In this document: in pieces, positions 8,795 to 20,380 of the stretch
Layout of the letters: the number at the start of each line of letters is the position of its first letter
How positions within the stretch are numbered: position 1 is the first letter of the stretch
Source of the DNA: Bordetella petrii
Lineage (GTDB): Bacteria; Pseudomonadota; Gammaproteobacteria; Burkholderiales; Burkholderiaceae_B
Length of the DNA: 64,000 nt
Assembly (NCBI GenBank): GCA_017745595.1
Contig: WMBV01000005.1
Span: 1-64,000 of the forward strand
Direction of reading: 5' to 3'
Notes under the pieces: generated by a model
What the model was told of the DNA's origin: nothing
What the model saw: only the letters and a program-made list of their open reading frames with translations
Databases searched by the model: none
Position numbers and translations under genes: made by a program

Positions 8795-8836
8795 GCCCGC
8801 GCCGGCCGCCAGGCGGCTTGCGCGGGCGTTTTCTTT
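8795..8836 (+). terminator. Intrinsic terminator with no gene directly upstream
   Basis: GCCCGCGC (8795-8802) pairs with GCGCGGGC (8820-8827), with inner pairing GCCGCC / GGCGGC, followed by GTTTTCTTTCC. This is a convincing Rho-independent terminator on the plus strand. It sits 277 bp past the peroxiredoxin gene and 44 bp before the next start. It may end the peroxiredoxin mRNA or an unannotated small RNA. Confidence 0.7.
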
Positions 8837-8879
8837 CCGGCGCGGCCGCGTGCGCGGCGCCGGCCAGCATAGGACAGTC

Positions 8880-10298
8880 ATGGACATTCTGCACACCGAC
8901 ATCGCCGTCATCGGCGCCGGCACGGCCGGCCTGGCGGCCTATCGCGCGGCGCGCGCCGCCGGCAAGCGCGCCTTGCTCATCGAAGGCGGCCCCTATGGCA
9001 CGACTTGCGCCCGCGTGGGCTGCATGCCGTCCAAGCTGCTGATCGCCGCGGCCGAGGCGGCCCACGGCGCGGCGCAGGCCGCTGCATTCGGCGTGCACAT
9101 CGACGGCGCCGTGCGCGTGGATGGCCGCGAAGTCATGGCGCGGGTGCGGCGCGAGCGCGACCGTTTCGTCGGCTTCGTGCTGGAAGGGGTAGAGAACATC
9201 CCCGCCGAAGACAAGCTGGCCGGGTATGCGCGCTTCGTATCCGATACCGTGCTGCGCGTGGACGACCGCATCGAAGTGCGTGCCGGCAGCGTGGTCATCG
9301 CCACGGGCTCGCGGCCGTCGGTGCCGCCTGCGTTCGAGGCGCTGGGCGATCGCCTGGTCGTCAATGACGACGTATTCGCCTGGGATGACCTGCCGCGCAG
9401 CGTGGCGGTGTTCGGCCCCGGCGTCATCGGCCTGGAACTCGGCCAGGCGCTGGCCCGGCTGGGCGTGCGGGTGCGGGTCTTCGGCGTCAGCGGCAGCCTG
9501 GGCGGCCTGAGCGATCCCGAGGTGCGCCAGCGGGCCCGCCGCGGCTTCCAGGAAGAGTTCTACCTGGACCCGGACGCGCGCGTGTTGTCTACCGCGCGCG
9601 TCGGCGACGAGGTCGAGGTGCGCTATGTGGCGCTGGACAATACCGAACGCACCGAGCGTTTTGACTATGCGCTGGTGGCGACCGGCAGGCGGCCCAATGT
9701 AGACCGGCTCGACCTGCATCACACCAGCCTGGCGCGGGATGCGCGCGGGGTGCCGGAATTCGACCGCGCCACGATGCAGGCGGGCCAGGCGCCGATCTTC
9801 ATCGCGGGCGATGCCAATGCCGATGCGCCCTTGCTGCACGAGGCCGCCGACGAAGGACGGATTGCCGGCACCAACGCCGCGCATTTTCCGGATGTCCGCG
9901 CCGGCCTGCGCCGCGCCGGCCTGGCGGTGGTGTTTTCCGATCCGCAGATCGCGCTGGTCGGCACTTCGTACGCGCGCCTGCCGCAAGACAGTTTCGTGAC
10001 GGGCGAAGTCGATTTCGGCGACCAGGGGCGTTCCCGCGTGATGCTGAAGAACAAGGGCATGCTGCACGTGTACGCCGACATCGAAACGGGGCGCTTCCTG
10101 GGCGCCGAAATGGTCGGCCCGGCGGCCGAACACATCGGCCACCTGCTGGCCTGGGCCGTGCAGCAGGAATTGACCGTCGCGCAGATGCTCGACATGCCGT
10201 TCTACCACCCGGTGGTGGAAGAGGGCCTGCGCACCGCCCTGCGCGACGCCGCCGCCCGCCTGCGGCAGGCCCGCGAACAGCGCCTGCGCGCGGCATAG
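8880..10298 (+). CDS. Dihydrolipoyl dehydrogenase-like pyridine nucleotide-disulfide oxidoreductase
   Basis: The 472-residue protein has an N-terminal FAD-binding motif (GAGTAGLAAYRAAR), the redox disulfide in GTTCARVGCMPSK near residue 42, a central NAD-binding fold (FGPGVIGLELGQAL), the second FAD motif ending FIAGDANAD, and a C-terminal dimerisation domain with the His-Glu pair in FYHPVVEEG. These mark the class I disulfide oxidoreductases. It is not beside any 2-oxoacid dehydrogenase genes, and the C-terminal motif differs from the HxHPTxxE of classical E3, so it may act on a different disulfide. The start at ATG 8880 fits the conserved beginning. Confidence 0.82.
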   Translation: MDILHTDIAVIGAGTAGLAAYRAARAAGKRALLIEGGPYGTTCARVGCMPSKLLIAAAEAAHGAAQAAAFGVHIDGAVRVDGREVMARVRRERDRFVGFVLEGVENIPAEDKLAGYARFVSDTVLRVDDRIEVRAGSVVIATGSRPSVPPAFEALGDRLVVNDDVFAWDDLPRSVAVFGPGVIGLELGQALARLGVRVRVFGVSGSLGGLSDPEVRQRARRGFQEEFYLDPDARVLSTARVGDEVEVRYVALDNTERTERFDYALVATGRRPNVDRLDLHHTSLARDARGVPEFDRATMQAGQAPIFIAGDANADAPLLHEAADEGRIAGTNAAHFPDVRAGLRRAGLAVVFSDPQIALVGTSYARLPQDSFVTGEVDFGDQGRSRVMLKNKGMLHVYADIETGRFLGAEMVGPAAEHIGHLLAWAVQQELTVAQMLDMPFYHPVVEEGLRTALRDAAARLRQAREQRLRAA

Positions 10299-10302
10299 CC
10301 CT

Positions 10303-10393
10303 GGTGTCTGACTCCCGAAGGGTGTCAGACATCGCCACAGGCAGACAGCCGTCTCATTGGCCGGTGTCCGACACCCTTCGGGAGTCGGACACC
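10303..10393. repeat. Paired dispersed palindrome, locus 3
   Basis: Copies at 10303-10332 (arms GTGTCTGAC / GTCAGACA) and 10363-10393 (arms GTGTCCGAC / GTCGGACAC), starts 60 bp apart. They fill the tail-to-tail gap between the flavoprotein gene and glnD, where a bidirectional terminator would be expected. Confidence 0.88.
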
Positions 10394-10437
10394 TTGTTTG
10401 AACCACACCGGGTTCGAGCCGCCCCTGTTCGTCTTTT

Positions 10438-13050
10438 TCAGGCCGCCCGCTGCCGGGCGTCGTCGCCCGCCAGCGCGTCGAGCACGGCGCGCTCGAACTG
10501 CATCTGGGTGCGGGGCCGTTCGAGCGCCGAGCCGGTCAGGATGAACACGTCTTCGACCCGGTCGCCCAGGGTCATGATCTTGGCCATGCCCACGCTGACG
10601 CCGTGGTCGGCGAATACCCGCGTCAGGGCATGCAGCAGGCCCGGGCGGTCGGTGGCGGTTACCGACAGGCGCCACGATTGGCTGCGCTCGTCGGGCTGCA
10701 GTTCGGCCTGCGGCATGACCGGAAAAACCTTGGAAATACGCGATTGCCGCCGCCGTGCCGGCGCGCCGTAGGCCCCGCGCGCGCCGACGGCGTCTTGCGG
10801 ATCGCGCAGGCGCTGGGCAAGTTCGTGTTCGACCAGGGTCGCCTGGGCGCGCAGGTCGGTGCTGCCCTCGGGCAGCAGCACGATGAAACTGTCCAGCGCC
10901 CAGCCGTGCCGCGTGGTGTGGACCCGGGCGTCTTGGATGCTGAGCGACTTGGCGTCGAAATACGCGCAGATCGCCGCGAACAGCTCGGGCACGTCGCGCG
11001 TGTACACCATGATCTGCAGCCCTTCTCCATGCTCGATGGGGCGCGCGCGCACCACCGGGGCCGCGGGCGCCACCTGGTAGTACAGGTGGCGGGTATGCCA
11101 GGCGATGTCCGATGCGTCGTGGCGCAGGAAATACGCGACGTCGAGTTCGTTCCAGAAGGCCGCGCGCGCGTCGTCGCGCAGGCCCGCCAGGCGGATCAGG
11201 CGGGCGGCTTCTTCCTTGCGGGCGGTCAGCACGGTGGGCGTGTCGGCGGGCGAGCCGCCCAGCGCGGCCAGGGTCAGGCGGTACAGGTCTTCCAGCAGCT
11301 TGCCCTTCCAGGCGTTCCACACCTTCGGGCTGGTGCCGCGGATGTCGGCCACCGTCAGCAAATAAAGCGCCGTCAGGCGCCGCTCGTCGCGCACCGTGGC
11401 GGCGAAATCGGCGATGACGCCCGGGTCGGACAGGTCGCGCTTCTGCGCCACCGCCGACATCAGCAGGTGCTGGCGCACCAGGAATTCGACCAGTTCGGCG
11501 TCGTCGGGCTCCAGCCCGTGCTCGTGGGCAAAGCGCCTGACTTCGCGCGCGCCCAGTTCGGAATGGTCGCCGCCGCGGCCTTTCGCAATATCGTGGAACA
11601 GCGCCGCCACGTACAGCAGCCAGTGGCGTTCCAGGTTGGCGATCAACTGGCTGGCCAGCGGGTATTCCTGCGCATGCTCGGGCATGGTGAAGCGGCGGAT
11701 ATTGCGCACCACGGCCAGCGTGTGCTGATCGACCGTGTACACGTGGAACAGGTCGTGCTGCATCTGCCCGACGATGCGGCGAAACACCGGCAGGTAGCGC
11801 GGCAGGATGTTCAGCATGGTCATGCGGCGCAGTTCGTGCACGATGCCGCGCGGCTGCTGCAGGATCTGCAGGAACAGCTTGCGGTTGACCGGATTGCGCC
11901 TGAACTGCGCGTCGATGCGGTGGCGCGAATGCCAGATGGCGCGCAAGGTGCGGGGCGTCGGCCCGGTCAGTTCGGCATGCTGCTGCATCAGCAGGAAGGC
12001 GCGCAGCAGCAGGGTGGGCTTGCGTTCGAAACCGTCGTCGCGCACGATGTCGAGCCGGCCGCGCAGGTTGCGGAAATCGTCGTCGATTTCGCGCGCCTCG
12101 GTGTCGGGCCGCGGAAACAGCCTTTCTTCGATGCTGGGCACCAGAATCGCGTTCAGCTGCGTCACCAGCCGCGCGGCCCAGTAATAGCGCTGCATCAGCA
12201 ATTCGCTGCTGCGCCGGGTGGCGGTGGCCTGTATGCCGTAAACCCGGGCCAGGCCGGGCTGCAGGTCGAACAGCACGCGGTCTTCGCGGCGGCCGGTCAG
12301 CAGGTGCAGCTCGATGCGCAGGCGCTTGAACGCCTGCTCGGCGCGCCGCAGGTCGCGTGCCTCGGACGGCGTCAGCAGGCCGGCCTGGGCCACTTCGCGC
12401 CAGGTGCTGCCGAAGCCGGCGGCGCGCGCCATCCACAAAATGACCTGCAGGTCGCGCAGCCCGCCGGGCGACTCTTTGCAGTTGGGCTCGAGCGCGTAGG
12501 GGGTGTCCTGGTAGCGCGCGTGGCGTTGCTGCATTTCGACCCGCTTGGCCTGGAAAAACGCCGGGGCATCGAGCTGCGCCTGGATGACCGCCTCGAATTG
12601 CTTCATCAGGGCGCGGCTGCCGGCCAGCCAGCGCGACTCCAGCAGGGCGGTTTCAACGGTAATGTCGGCCTGCGCTTCGCGCTCGCAATCGGCCAGCGTG
12701 CGCACGCTGTGGCCGGGTTCCAGGCCCAGGTCCCACAGGGCCGCCACCAGGGCCTCGATGGCGCGCGCATCGGCCGGGTCGGGCGCGTGAGGCAGCAAGA
12801 TCAGCAGATCGACGTCAGAGTGCGGGTACAGCTCGCCACGCCCGTAGCCCCCCACCGCCGCCAGGGTGGCGCCGGCGGGCAGGGGATGCAGCTTGAGCAG
12901 GTCGCGCAGCGCCTGGTCGACGATGCGCCGCAGGTCGGACAGCAGCGTGTCCGGCCGCCCATGCTGGCGGAACTGGTCGATGACCGTGGCGCGGGCGGCT
13001 TGCAGCCGCCGGCGCAACTCGGGTAGCGAGGGCGGGGCGGCGGCGGTCAT
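10438..13050 (-). CDS. glnD: [Protein-PII] uridylyltransferase/uridylyl-removing enzyme
   Basis: The 870-residue protein has the full GlnD layout: nucleotidyltransferase domain with GGYGRGELYPHSDVD at about residues 67-81, a helical domain, an HD hydrolase domain near residue 480 (FHDIAKGRGGDHS), and two C-terminal ACT domains (about residues 690 and 800). It senses glutamine and adds or removes UMP on PII proteins, setting nitrogen assimilation. Length matches the family. It lies 10 bp after map on the same strand, so the two may be co-transcribed. Downstream is the paired palindrome shared with the convergent flavoprotein gene. Confidence 0.95.
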   Translation of the reverse strand: MTAAAPPSLPELRRRLQAARATVIDQFRQHGRPDTLLSDLRRIVDQALRDLLKLHPLPAGATLAAVGGYGRGELYPHSDVDLLILLPHAPDPADARAIEALVAALWDLGLEPGHSVRTLADCEREAQADITVETALLESRWLAGSRALMKQFEAVIQAQLDAPAFFQAKRVEMQQRHARYQDTPYALEPNCKESPGGLRDLQVILWMARAAGFGSTWREVAQAGLLTPSEARDLRRAEQAFKRLRIELHLLTGRREDRVLFDLQPGLARVYGIQATATRRSSELLMQRYYWAARLVTQLNAILVPSIEERLFPRPDTEAREIDDDFRNLRGRLDIVRDDGFERKPTLLLRAFLLMQQHAELTGPTPRTLRAIWHSRHRIDAQFRRNPVNRKLFLQILQQPRGIVHELRRMTMLNILPRYLPVFRRIVGQMQHDLFHVYTVDQHTLAVVRNIRRFTMPEHAQEYPLASQLIANLERHWLLYVAALFHDIAKGRGGDHSELGAREVRRFAHEHGLEPDDAELVEFLVRQHLLMSAVAQKRDLSDPGVIADFAATVRDERRLTALYLLTVADIRGTSPKVWNAWKGKLLEDLYRLTLAALGGSPADTPTVLTARKEEAARLIRLAGLRDDARAAFWNELDVAYFLRHDASDIAWHTRHLYYQVAPAAPVVRARPIEHGEGLQIMVYTRDVPELFAAICAYFDAKSLSIQDARVHTTRHGWALDSFIVLLPEGSTDLRAQATLVEHELAQRLRDPQDAVGARGAYGAPARRRQSRISKVFPVMPQAELQPDERSQSWRLSVTATDRPGLLHALTRVFADHGVSVGMAKIMTLGDRVEDVFILTGSALERPRTQMQFERAVLDALAGDDARQRAA

Positions 13051-13060
13051 GGCGGGGGCC

Positions 13061-13882
13061 TCAGGCGGCGGGCAGCACCAGGCGCTCGGCCACGAATTCG
13101 GGCGGCTGGCGCACGCCCGGCGACAGGGTCAGCACTTCGTAGCCGGTGTCGGTGACGCACACCGTGTGTTCCCACTGCGCCGACAGGCTGTGGTCGCGCG
13201 TCACCACCGTCCAGCCGTCGGCCAGCTGGCGGATTTCACGGCGGCCGGCGTTGATCATGGGTTCGATGGTGAAGATCAGGCCGGTGGTCAGGCGCACGCC
13301 GCTGCCCGGCTTGCCGTAGTGCAGCACCTGCGGGTCTTCGTGGAACTGCTGGCCGATGCCGTGGCCGCAGAACTCGCGCACCACCGAATAGCCGTTCGAT
13401 TCGGCATGTTTCTGGATGGCGCTGCCCACGTCGCCCAGCGTGGCGCCGTTGCGCACCTGCTGGATGCCTTTCCACATGCATTCGAAGGTGATTTCGGCCA
13501 GGCGGCGCGACTGGATCGACGGCTCGCCCACGTGGTACATGCGGCTGGTATCGCCGAACCAGCCGTCTTTGATGATGGTGACGTCGATATTGAGCGCATC
13601 GCCGTTCTTCAGCACCTTGTCGCCCGGAATGCCGTGGCACACCTGGTGGTTCACCGAGGTACAGATGGCGCCCGGAAAGGGCGGGTAACCCGGGGGCGCG
13701 TACCCCACCGTGGCCGATTTCACCTTGAGCTCGTCGGTCAGGTATTCCAGGCACAGGCGGTCGAGTTCGCCCGTGGTTACGCCGGGTTTGACGTAAGGAG
13801 TAATGAAATCAAGGATTTTCGCGGCGTCCTGGCAGGCGGCGCGCATTTTATCCAGGTCGGCGGGGTTGGTAACGATGCCCAT
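13061..13882 (-). CDS. map: Methionine aminopeptidase, type I
   Basis: This 273-residue enzyme removes the initiator methionine from new proteins. The metal ligands of the pita-bread fold are visible: the two aspartates in NIDVTIIKDGWFGDTSRMY, the histidine in CGHGIG, and the glutamates in TIEPM and WEHTV. Size and motifs are those of type I bacterial enzymes without an N-terminal extension. It faces rpsB, the usual arrangement in proteobacteria, across a 312-bp regulatory gap. It is followed by glnD. Confidence 0.95.
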   Translation of the reverse strand: MGIVTNPADLDKMRAACQDAAKILDFITPYVKPGVTTGELDRLCLEYLTDELKVKSATVGYAPPGYPPFPGAICTSVNHQVCHGIPGDKVLKNGDALNIDVTIIKDGWFGDTSRMYHVGEPSIQSRRLAEITFECMWKGIQQVRNGATLGDVGSAIQKHAESNGYSVVREFCGHGIGQQFHEDPQVLHYGKPGSGVRLTTGLIFTIEPMINAGRREIRQLADGWTVVTRDHSLSAQWEHTVCVTDTGYEVLTLSPGVRQPPEFVAERLVLPAA

Positions 13883-14194
13883 GTATCGGCTTGAGTATCC
13901 TGGTGGAAAAATAGTAGAATTATAGGCTTGCCTAAAAAACCGGCGCGGCGTTTGCTACAAAGTTCACTGCAAAATTCACTGCAAAACTTCATTGTAGGGC
14001 CTACGCTGCCACGGTCGTCTGGGTTTTCGCCGGCGGGGGTTCCCGCCGCGATCGGCCGACCGGTTTTCGGGCAGTTCATCCTGGTGTCACCTGATATCAG
14101 GAAATCGCGCGCTATGCCACCCAGGGTGCCGGCCGTGCCATGCATGCATGAGCCGGTACAGGCGTAGCGCAAGGACCAACCCTCGGAGAAATTC
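13883..14194. promoter_or_regulatory. Divergent map/rpsB control region
   Basis: The 312-bp gap has no gene. On the plus strand TTGAGT (13891-13896), 18 bp, TAGAAT (13915-13920) is a plausible rpsB promoter, giving a leader of about 270 bases. On the minus strand TATAAT (13919-13924) could serve map. The presumed leader contains a 12-bp tandem duplication (13963-13986) and a hairpin GGCGGG-GGTT-CCCGCC (14032-14047). Ribosomal protein S2 autoregulates through its leader in E. coli, so a structured leader is expected, but I cannot identify the S2 motif by eye. Confidence 0.45.
13963..13986. repeat. 12-bp tandem duplication in the rpsB leader
   Basis: TTCACTGCAAAA occurs twice back to back (13963-13974 and 13975-13986). 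It lies in the probable rpsB 5' leader, downstream of the candidate promoters. Confidence 0.85.
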
Positions 14195-14947
14195 ATGTCC
14201 CTCATGCGCGAAATGCTGGAAGCTGGCGTCCACTTCGGCCACCAGACCCGTTACTGGAATCCCAAGATGGCCCCGTATATCTTCGGCCATCGCAACAAGA
14301 TTCACATCATCAACCTCGAACAGACGGTCGGCAAGTACCAAGAAGCCACCAAGTTCGTCAAGCAGCTGGCCGCCCGCGGCGGCAATATCCTGTTCGTCGG
14401 CACCAAGCGCGCCGCGCGTGAGCTGGTCGCCGCCGAAGCCGCCCGCTGCGGCATGCCCTATGTCGACGCCCGCTGGCTGGGCGGCATGCTCACCAACTTC
14501 AAGACGGTCAAGACCTCGGTCAAGCGCCTGAAAGACATGGAAGCCGTCGTCGCCGAAGGCGGCGCCGAGCGCATGATCAAAAAAGAAGGCCTGCTGTTCC
14601 AGCGCGAGCTCGACAAGCTGAACAAGTCCATCGGCGGCATCAAAGACATGAACGGCCTGCCTGACGCGCTGTTCGTCATCGACGTCGGCTACCACAAGAT
14701 CGCCGTGGCCGAAGCCCGCACCCTGGGCATCCCGGTCGTGGCCGTGGTCGATACCAACCACTCGCCCGACGGCATCGACTACGTCATCCCCGGCAACGAC
14801 GACTCGGCCAAGGCCATCGCGCTGTACGCCAAGGGTATCGCCGACGCCGTGCTGGAAGGCCGCGAGCAAAGCCTGAACGGCGTGGTCGAAGAAGCCGGCG
14901 AAGGCTCGGAAGAGTTCGTCGAAGTGCAGGACAACAACCAGGCCTAA
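14195..14947 (+). CDS. rpsB: 30S ribosomal protein S2
   Basis: The 250-residue sequence begins [20 protein letters not shown], followed by [11 protein letters not shown] and [11 protein letters not shown], the signature N-terminus of S2. [10 protein letters not shown] and [19 protein letters not shown] are also diagnostic. S2 binds late to the small subunit near S1. It starts the translation/envelope gene block that runs to 29.8 kb. GGAG upstream of ATG 14195 fits ribosome binding. A short acidic tail ([12 protein letters not shown]) is typical of beta-proteobacteria. Confidence 0.98.
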   Translation: MSLMREMLEAGVHFGHQTRYWNPKMAPYIFGHRNKIHIINLEQTVGKYQEATKFVKQLAARGGNILFVGTKRAARELVAAEAARCGMPYVDARWLGGMLTNFKTVKTSVKRLKDMEAVVAEGGAERMIKKEGLLFQRELDKLNKSIGGIKDMNGLPDALFVIDVGYHKIAVAEARTLGIPVVAVVDTNHSPDGIDYVIPGNDDSAKAIALYAKGIADAVLEGREQSLNGVVEEAGEGSEEFVEVQDNNQA

Positions 14948-15118
14948 GGCCCGGTCCGGCAGGCAAGGGCGCGGCGGCAGGCATCCGCCCCGCGGCCCGG
15001 CCGGCCGGAAACGCCGAGACGGATTCCCGTCTCATGGCCCGCCAGCGCGGGCGTCTTGTCGAATCAATTCATGTGCCACGGTACCGCCGGGGCATGTCTT
15101 AGCGAAACTGGAGCAATC

Positions 15119-16806
<1,688 letters not shown>

Positions 16807-16821
16807 GCAAAGGAAATCCTC

Positions 16822-17382
16822 ATGAGCGTCGCAGAAATCCGTAAATCCGCCGAAACCCGGATGGCCAAGTCGCTTGACACGCTGAAGGTCAACTTGTCCA
16901 AGATCCGTACCGGGCGTGCCCACACGGGCATCCTGGACCACGTCCAGGTCGAATACTACGGTTCGCCGGTGCCCGTGAGCCAGGTGGCCAACGTCAACCT
17001 GGTCGACGCGCGCACCATCAGCGTACAGCCCTACGAAAAGCCCATGGCCCAGGCCATCGAGAAAGCCATCCGCGAATCCGATCTCGGCCTGAATCCCATG
17101 AGCATGGGCGATACCATCCGCGTGCCGATGCCGGCCCTGACCGAAGAGCGCCGCCGCGACCTGACCAAAGTGGTCAAGGGCGAGGGCGAAGACGCCAAGA
17201 TCGCGGTGCGCAACCTGCGCCGCGAAGCCAACGAGACGCTCAAGAAGCTGGTCAAGGACAAAGAAATCTCCGAAGACGACGAGCGCCGCGCGCAAGACGA
17301 CGTCCAGAAGCTCACCGACCGCAACGTCGCCGAGATCGACAAGCTCATCACCCAGAAAGAAGCGGAAATCATGACCGTATAA
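16822..17382 (+). CDS. frr: Ribosome recycling factor
   Basis: This 186-residue protein shows the RRF features: basic N-terminal helix with [17 protein letters not shown], the short beta domain with [14 protein letters not shown], and the C-terminal helices [21 protein letters not shown]. With EF-G it splits post-termination ribosomes. AAAGGA before the start (about 16808-16813) is a good ribosome-binding site. It is the usual partner downstream of pyrH. Confidence 0.97.
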   Translation: MSVAEIRKSAETRMAKSLDTLKVNLSKIRTGRAHTGILDHVQVEYYGSPVPVSQVANVNLVDARTISVQPYEKPMAQAIEKAIRESDLGLNPMSMGDTIRVPMPALTEERRRDLTKVVKGEGEDAKIAVRNLRREANETLKKLVKDKEISEDDERRAQDDVQKLTDRNVAEIDKLITQKEAEIMTV

Positions 17383-17518
17383 TCGGGGCCAGGTACCGAC
17401 TCCGCGCGCCGCCCATGCCGTACCGCTGCTTGCTTGTGCAGCGCGGTGGTGGCAAGGCGGCGCGGTTCTTTTGGTTCCCTGGCCCGCACGGCTACACCCG
17501 GCACGACGCTTTCTGCTC

Positions 17519-18283
17519 ATGGCTATCAGTTCTACCCAGGCAATTCCCGCCCCCCAGACCGTTCCCCGGCACGTCGCCATCATCATGGACGGCAACGGGC
17601 GCTGGGCCACGCGCCGGCACTTGCCGCGCACCGCGGGCCATGCCAAGGGCGTGCAGGCCGTGCGGCGCGTGGTCGAAGCCTGCGGCCGGCACGGCGTGCG
17701 CTACCTGACGCTGTTTGCGTTCAGTTCCGAAAACTGGCGGCGCCCGCCCGAAGAAGTCTCGCTGCTGATGCGCCTGTTCGTGCAGGCGCTCGAGCGCGAG
17801 GTCGACAAGCTCAACGAACAGGGCGTGCGCCTGCACGTGGTGGGCGACATGTCGCGCTTCGAACCGCGCCTGCAGGCCCTGATCGCCGACGCCCAGGCGC
17901 GCACCGCCCACAACGACCGCCTGCACCTGTCGGTGGCCGCCAACTACGGCGGGCGCTGGGACATCCTGCAGGCAACCCGCGCCATGCTCAGCCAGCGCCC
18001 CGAGCTGGCCCGCGATCCGCGGCGCATCGACGAAACCCACCTGGCCGAGCACCTGTCGATGGCCTGGGCGCCCGAGCCCGACCTGTTCATCCGCACCGGC
18101 GGGGAGCAGCGCATTTCCAATTTTCTGATCTGGCAACTGGCTTATACCGAGCTGTACTTCACCGACGACTACTGGCCCGATTTCGGCGCGGCCGAGCTCG
18201 ACGCCGCCTTCGAGTGGTACCGCACCCGTGAACGCCGCTTCGGGCGCACCAGCGCGCAACTGCGCGAGGACAACGCCCGCTGA
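17519..18283 (+). CDS. uppS: Isoprenyl transferase (undecaprenyl diphosphate synthase)
   Basis: The 254-residue protein holds the cis-prenyltransferase motifs: [13 protein letters not shown] near residue 21 with the diphosphate-binding Asp, [11 protein letters not shown], and the C-terminal [24 protein letters not shown] region. It makes the C55 carrier lipid for peptidoglycan and O-antigen synthesis. ATG 17519 is chosen because sequence conservation begins soon after. The gene is followed 17 bp later by cdsA. Confidence 0.95.
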   Translation: MAISSTQAIPAPQTVPRHVAIIMDGNGRWATRRHLPRTAGHAKGVQAVRRVVEACGRHGVRYLTLFAFSSENWRRPPEEVSLLMRLFVQALEREVDKLNEQGVRLHVVGDMSRFEPRLQALIADAQARTAHNDRLHLSVAANYGGRWDILQATRAMLSQRPELARDPRRIDETHLAEHLSMAWAPEPDLFIRTGGEQRISNFLIWQLAYTELYFTDDYWPDFGAAELDAAFEWYRTRERRFGRTSAQLREDNAR

Positions 18284-18300
18284 GGCCGCAAAGGATCCCC

Positions 18301-19158
18301 ATGCTAGGCCAACGAGTTCTTACCGCTGTCGTCCTGCTGGCCGTACTGGCCGCCGCGCTGGCCGCCGGCAATCCGTGGTGGTTCGTGGCCCTGCTGGCCG
18401 CCGGGGCCGCCTGTGCCTGCTGGGAATGGCTGCGTCTCACCGTCTTGCAGCCGCCGTCGCGCGCGCTGTGCGTGGGCGTGGCGGCCGTGCTGCTGGCCGT
18501 CATGCTGTGGCTGGCCTGGGGGTGGCTCGCGGGCCAGCCCGCCGCCGTGCGCCTGGCGGCCGCCGTGGCGCGCGGGCTGGTACCGGCCGTGGCCCTGGTA
18601 TGGCTGCTGGCGGTGGTGCCCGCGGTGGTGCGGGGCCGCGCCGATGCCGCGCCGGCCAGCCTGGGCTGGTCGCTGTTCAGCGTGCCGGCCGTGCTGGCGG
18701 CCTGGTCGGCGCTGGCCCTGATGTTCATGGCGCGCGGCGGCTGGTTCGTGGTGTCGCTGCTGGCGCTGGTATGGGTGGCCGACATTTCCGCCTATTTCGC
18801 CGGCCGGGCCTTCGGCAAGCGTAAACTGGCTCCTCGGGTCAGTCCGGGCAAAACCATCGCGGGCGCGGTGGCGGGCATCGCGGGCGCGGTCATCTGGGTC
18901 TGGCTGTCCAGCCTGTGGGCGGGCAGCTTCGGCGCGGCGCTGGTGCAGCGCGGATCGCTGGCGCTGGCGCTGCCGGCCGCGGCCCTGCTGGGCGCCATAT
19001 CCATCGTGGGCGACCTGTTCGAATCCTTGCTCAAGCGCCGGGCCGGCCGCAAAGATTCCAGCGCGCTGCTGCCGGGGCACGGCGGGGTCTACGACCGCAT
19101 CGATGCCATCCTGCCGGTCGCGCCCTTCGCCATGCTGCTGTCTGGAGTGCTGTCTTGA
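18301..19158 (+). CDS. cdsA: Phosphatidate cytidylyltransferase
   Basis: This 285-residue membrane protein has about eight hydrophobic helices and ends with the family signature around [20 protein letters not shown], including the DRxD motif that binds CTP and metal. [28 protein letters not shown] is also typical. It converts phosphatidic acid and CTP to CDP-diacylglycerol, the branch point of phospholipid synthesis, in the inner membrane. Its stop codon overlaps the TTG start of dxr. Confidence 0.95.
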   Translation: MLGQRVLTAVVLLAVLAAALAAGNPWWFVALLAAGAACACWEWLRLTVLQPPSRALCVGVAAVLLAVMLWLAWGWLAGQPAAVRLAAAVARGLVPAVALVWLLAVVPAVVRGRADAAPASLGWSLFSVPAVLAAWSALALMFMARGGWFVVSLLALVWVADISAYFAGRAFGKRKLAPRVSPGKTIAGAVAGIAGAVIWVWLSSLWAGSFGAALVQRGSLALALPAAALLGAISIVGDLFESLLKRRAGRKDSSALLPGHGGVYDRIDAILPVAPFAMLLSGVLS

Positions 19159-20354
19159 GTCGTTTCCAACGCGTTGCTGTCCTGGGCTCCACCGGTTCCA
19201 TCGGTGAAAGCACGCTGGACGTCATCGCCCGCCATCCCGAGCGGCTGGCCGTGTTCGCCTTGTCGGCCCACAGCCGCATCGAACGCCTGGCCGAGCAGGC
19301 CGCCGCCAGCGGCGCCCCGGTCGTGGTGGTGCCCGACACGGCCGCCCGCGAGCGTTTCCGGGCCGCCTGGCCGGCCGGACGGCCCTTGCCCGAAATCCGG
19401 GTCGGCGCCCAGGCGCTGGCCGACACGGCCGCCGATGCCGCCTGCGACACCGTCATGGCCGCCATCGTGGGCGCCGCGGGCCTGCCGGCCGCCCTGGCGG
19501 CGGCGCGCGCCGGCAAGCGCGTGCTGCTGGCCAACAAAGAGGCGCTGGTGGCCGCCGGGGCATTATTCATGCGCGCCGTACGCGAGCATGGCGCCGAACT
19601 GCTGCCCATCGACAGCGAGCACAACGCCATTTTCCAGTGTCTGCCGCGCGGCGAGCGCGCCGGCGCGCCCAGCGAGCCCGCGCGCGGTGTGCGCCGGCTG
19701 CTGCTCACGGCCTCGGGCGGCCCGTTCCGCCGCCACGACCCGCTCGACCTGCACGATGTCACCCCAGAACAGGCCTGCGCCCATCCCAACTGGAGCATGG
19801 GGCGCAAGATCTCGGTCGATTCGGCCACCATGCTGAACAAGGGGCTCGAAGTCATCGAGGCGCACTGGCTGTTCGCCATGCCGCCCGAACGCATCGACGT
19901 GCTGATCCACCCGCAAAGCGTGGTCCACTCCATGGTCGAATACGAAGACGGCTCGGTCCTGGCCCAGTTGGGCCAGCCGGACATGCGCACGCCCATTTCT
20001 TACGGGCTGGGGTTCCCCGAACGCCTGGACAGCGGGGTAGGGCCGCTCGACCTGGCGCGCTGGGGCAAGCTCGAGTTCGAAACCCCCGACATGCAGCGCT
20101 TTCCGTGCCTGCAACTGGCCTTCGATGCCCTGCGCGCCGGGCAGGCCGCCTGCGTGGCCCTGAATGCCGCCAACGAGGTGGCGGTCGAGGCCTTCCTGTC
20201 CGGCCGCCTGCGCTACACCTGGATTCCCCGGGTAATCACCGCCGCGCTCGAATGGCAGCAGCGCCAGTCTTCTGTTACGCTCGATAGCCTCGCCGACGTG
20301 CTGGCGCTGGACGCCGCCACGCGCGCCTACGCGGGCAACCTCGGCCTGGCCTGA
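19155..20354 (+). CDS. dxr: 1-deoxy-D-xylulose 5-phosphate reductoisomerase
   Basis: The 399-residue enzyme carries the NADPH motif [10 protein letters not shown] (residues 9-18), [10 protein letters not shown], the metal/substrate segment [38 protein letters not shown] and the C-terminal LNAANEVAV. It catalyses the first committed step of the MEP isoprenoid pathway, feeding uppS. The only start that fits is TTG at 19155, which overlaps the cdsA stop (TTGA), giving [14 protein letters not shown] rare start coupled to the upstream stop implies translation by the same ribosomes. Confidence 0.95.
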   Translation: MSRFQRVAVLGSTGSIGESTLDVIARHPERLAVFALSAHSRIERLAEQAAASGAPVVVVPDTAARERFRAAWPAGRPLPEIRVGAQALADTAADAACDTVMAAIVGAAGLPAALAAARAGKRVLLANKEALVAAGALFMRAVREHGAELLPIDSEHNAIFQCLPRGERAGAPSEPARGVRRLLLTASGGPFRRHDPLDLHDVTPEQACAHPNWSMGRKISVDSATMLNKGLEVIEAHWLFAMPPERIDVLIHPQSVVHSMVEYEDGSVLAQLGQPDMRTPISYGLGFPERLDSGVGPLDLARWGKLEFETPDMQRFPCLQLAFDALRAGQAACVALNAANEVAVEAFLSGRLRYTWIPRVITAALEWQQRQSSVTLDSLADVLALDAATRAYAGNLGLA

Positions 20355-20380
20355 TCCGCCACGCCCCCGGACCTCGATCC

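Larger units (their letters stand above)
8519..8879. other. Intergenic region with two repeat families and an isolated terminator
   Basis: A 361-bp gap with no convincing gene. In order: a half palindrome (8560-8580), a second dispersed element (8581-8621) running into further GC-rich hairpin-forming sequence (to about 8680), a full palindrome (8728-8758) and an intrinsic terminator (8795-8836). Confidence 0.7.
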
